Origin: Bacteroidales bacterium
Lineage (GTDB): Bacteria; Bacteroidota; Bacteroidia; Bacteroidales; P3
Assembly: GCA_031257915.1 (NCBI GenBank)
Contig: JAIRNR010000011.1
Location: 1 to 46,974, forward strand
Length of the DNA: 46,974 bases
Direction of reading: 5' to 3'
Position numbers and translations under genes: made by a program
Notes under the pieces: model-generated
Seen by the model: the letters and a program-made list of their open reading frames with translations, nothing else
The model's database searches: none
What the model was told of the DNA's origin: nothing
Shown here: in pieces, positions 45,653-46,974 of the stretch
Layout: each line of letters opens with the position of its first letter
How positions within the stretch are numbered: the stretch's first letter is position 1

Positions 45653-46324
45653 ATGATTACTCCACAGATTGAACCGTCATGGTTGCAGGTGTTGCAGGAC
45701 GAGTTTCAAAAGCCGTACTTTGCAATGTTGAAAGAATTTTTGATTGAGGAAAAGAAGCGTTACGTGGTCTATCCTTCGGGCGGTAAAATGTTCGAGGCAT
45801 TTAACCGCACGCCCTTTGAGAGCGTGAAAGTGGTATTGCTCGGACAGGATCCGTATCATGGTTACAGGCAGGCGGAAGGACTCTGTTTTTCCGTTCCTGA
45901 CGGTGTGCCTTTTCCGCCGTCGCTGTTAAACATCTTTAAAGAGTTGAGCGATGATTTGGGAGTATCTGTGCCTCGCAGCGGGCATTTAGGCAAGTGGGCA
46001 AACGAAGGTGTGCTGTTGCTTAATGCAACTCTGAGCGTTCGCGAACATCAGGCAGGATCACATCAAAATCGCGGATGGGAAACATTTACCGATGAGGCAA
46101 TACGGCAGCTCTCTATTCGCCGTAATGGACTTGTTTTTATTCTTTGGGGCAGTTACGCCATATCAAAAAAGAAATTGATTGACTTATCGCGCCACCATAT
46201 TTTGGAAACGGTGCATCCGTCACCTTTATCGGCATACAGGGGATTTTTCGGTTGCCGTCATTTTTCAAAAGCAAACGAACTGCTTGCAGGACAGGGAATC
46301 GCGCCTGTTGACTGGGCGTTGTAA
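45653..46324 (+). CDS. ung: Uracil-DNA glycosylase
   Basis: The 223-residue family 1 enzyme cuts uracil from DNA to begin base-excision repair. The water-activating motif GQDPYHG (64-70, Asp66), the FPPSLLNIFKEL block, the LLLNATLSV block and the DNA-intercalation loop HPSPLSAYRGFFGC are all present. It stands divergent from lpxH and is followed by aroQ after 29 nt. Confidence 0.97.
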   Translation: MITPQIEPSWLQVLQDEFQKPYFAMLKEFLIEEKKRYVVYPSGGKMFEAFNRTPFESVKVVLLGQDPYHGYRQAEGLCFSVPDGVPFPPSLLNIFKELSDDLGVSVPRSGHLGKWANEGVLLLNATLSVREHQAGSHQNRGWETFTDEAIRQLSIRRNGLVFILWGSYAISKKKLIDLSRHHILETVHPSPLSAYRGFFGCRHFSKANELLAGQGIAPVDWAL

Positions 46325-46353
46325 TCGGCTATGAGCGCGAAAATTATAAATAT

Positions 46354-46779
46354 ATGAAGATAACGATTATAAACGGACCTAATCTTAATTTGCTAGGGGT
46401 TCGTGAACCGCAAATTTACGGCTACGTAGCATTTGAGGAATATATTGACGGACTGAAGGCAGAGTTTCCCCAGTACGAAATTGTTTACGAACAGTCGAAT
46501 GTAGAGGGCGAAATCGTAACGATGCTGCAGCGTGCCGATAACAGCGTTGCCATATTGCTTAATGCGGGCGGATATACTCATACTTCGGTCGCTATTCACG
46601 ACTGTATTAAAGCAATCGGCATACCTGTTATTGAAATTCATATTTCCCAGGTTGCTGCACGTGAAGAATTTCGCCGCACGTCTATTGTCGGTGCGGCGTG
46701 CAGAGGTACTGTCAGCGGCTTTGGATTGGACAGTTATCGGTTGGGGATTGTTGCGGTTGAAAATCTTATCAATTTATGA
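46354..46779 (+). CDS. aroQ: Type II 3-dehydroquinate dehydratase
   Basis: The 141-residue shikimate-pathway enzyme dehydrates 3-dehydroquinate. Motifs are INGPNLNLLGVREPQIYG (catalytic Tyr22), NAGGYTHTSVAIHD (His76), and EIHISQVAAREEFRRTS (His96, Arg107). Length and order of motifs are standard. It follows ung with a short gap; co-transcription is possible. Confidence 0.95.
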   Translation: MKITIINGPNLNLLGVREPQIYGYVAFEEYIDGLKAEFPQYEIVYEQSNVEGEIVTMLQRADNSVAILLNAGGYTHTSVAIHDCIKAIGIPVIEIHISQVAAREEFRRTSIVGAACRGTVSGFGLDSYRLGIVAVENLINL

Positions 46780-46864
46780 CGAAAAGGGATGGGTAATTGA
46801 CCGGGGTCAACGCATTGCCCCAATACGCGCCGGAAAATGCCGTAAGAAAATCCGAAATTTTTTC

Positions 46865-46872
46865 TACCTTTG
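46865..46872 (+). promoter_or_regulatory. -7 box TACCTTTG upstream of a gene at the right edge
   Basis: TACCTTTG matches TAnnTTTG and lies 53 nt before an ATG at 46926. The 146-bp spacer after aroQ shows no terminator hairpin. Confidence 0.55.
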
Positions 46873-46925
46873 CAAATCGTTGAACTTAATATTGCATGTT
46901 TGACGGTTAACAATCATTATACCGT

Positions 46926-46974
46926 ATGTTCAAATCTGCGTATAAATTATTATCAAATTTTATGGCTTCCCGGC
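46926..46974 (+). CDS. Start of a gene cut by the window edge
   Basis: An open frame begins at ATG 46926 with MFKSAYKLLSNFMASR and runs off the end. A -7 box lies upstream. Another in-frame ATG is at 46962. The short segment is not enough to assign a family. Confidence 0.35.
   Translation, partial: MFKSAYKLLSNFMASR

Overview
The window is a stretch of bacterial chromosome from the phylum Bacteroidota, most likely order Bacteroidales. The signs are: many TAnnTTTG -7 boxes, some with a TTG/TTTG -33 element 19-20 bp upstream; almost no Shine-Dalgarno sequences; families I know mainly from this phylum (DUF4831, DUF5683, DUF3276/PUR, BatA-like N-terminus); Bacteroidota-style signal peptides ending in AQ; and a fused str-S10-spc-alpha ribosomal cluster without tuf. 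The genus cannot be fixed from sequence alone.

Layout. (1) 1-2160: a small cell-surface locus, with a terminator, a leader carrying a second terminator-like hairpin, a lipoprotein with an internal duplication, and a beta-barrel-like protein; none of these has a function I recognise. (2) 2200-5300: yicC, an LpxL-like acyltransferase and a convergent PLP aminotransferase. (3) 5339-23759: an uninterrupted forward run rpsL-rpsG-fusA, rpsJ through rplO, secY-map-infA-rpmJ, rpsM-rpsK-rpsD-rpoA-rplQ. It supplies 27 ribosomal proteins plus EF-G, SecY, Met aminopeptidase, IF-1 and the RNA polymerase alpha subunit. L22 and L17 carry unusually long, oppositely charged C-terminal tails. (4) 23789-25320: a short MITE-like element, then enolase and its terminator. 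(5) 25361-27721: an orphan reading frame, tRNA-Ser(GGA), an ECF-type sigma factor, and a divergent DUF4831 gene behind a helically phased AT-rich dyad.

(6) 27742-34698: ftsK with a structured leader and overlapping lolA; on the reverse strand ruvB and a carboxyltransferase (OadA/PycB type) whose biotinyl-like domain has lost the biotin-accepting lysine; then a flavodoxin-family protein. (7) 34709-41651: a reverse BatA-like protein with a promoter placed for leaderless mRNA; forward hutU-rbfA-FtsX-type permease joined by 4-nt overlaps; then hpt and adk. (8) 41677-46974: a second, inverted copy of the MITE-like element; a reverse chromosome-partition cluster DUF3276-parA-parB-DUF5683; reverse lpxH; forward ung and aroQ; and the start of one more gene at the right edge.

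Most genes are housekeeping: translation, protein export and lipoprotein trafficking (SecY, LolA, LolC/E-type permease), envelope lipid A (LpxH, LpxL-like enzyme), chromosome dynamics and repair (FtsK, ParAB, RuvB, Ung), and central metabolism (Eno, Adk, Hpt, AroQ, HutU). The points most worth a second look are the paired MITE-like elements, the biotin-less carboxyltransferase, the charged tails on two tunnel-exit ribosomal proteins, the lipoprotein/barrel pair with its leader, and several structured or phased regulatory regions. I saw no CRISPR array, prophage, intact transposase or secondary-metabolite cluster.
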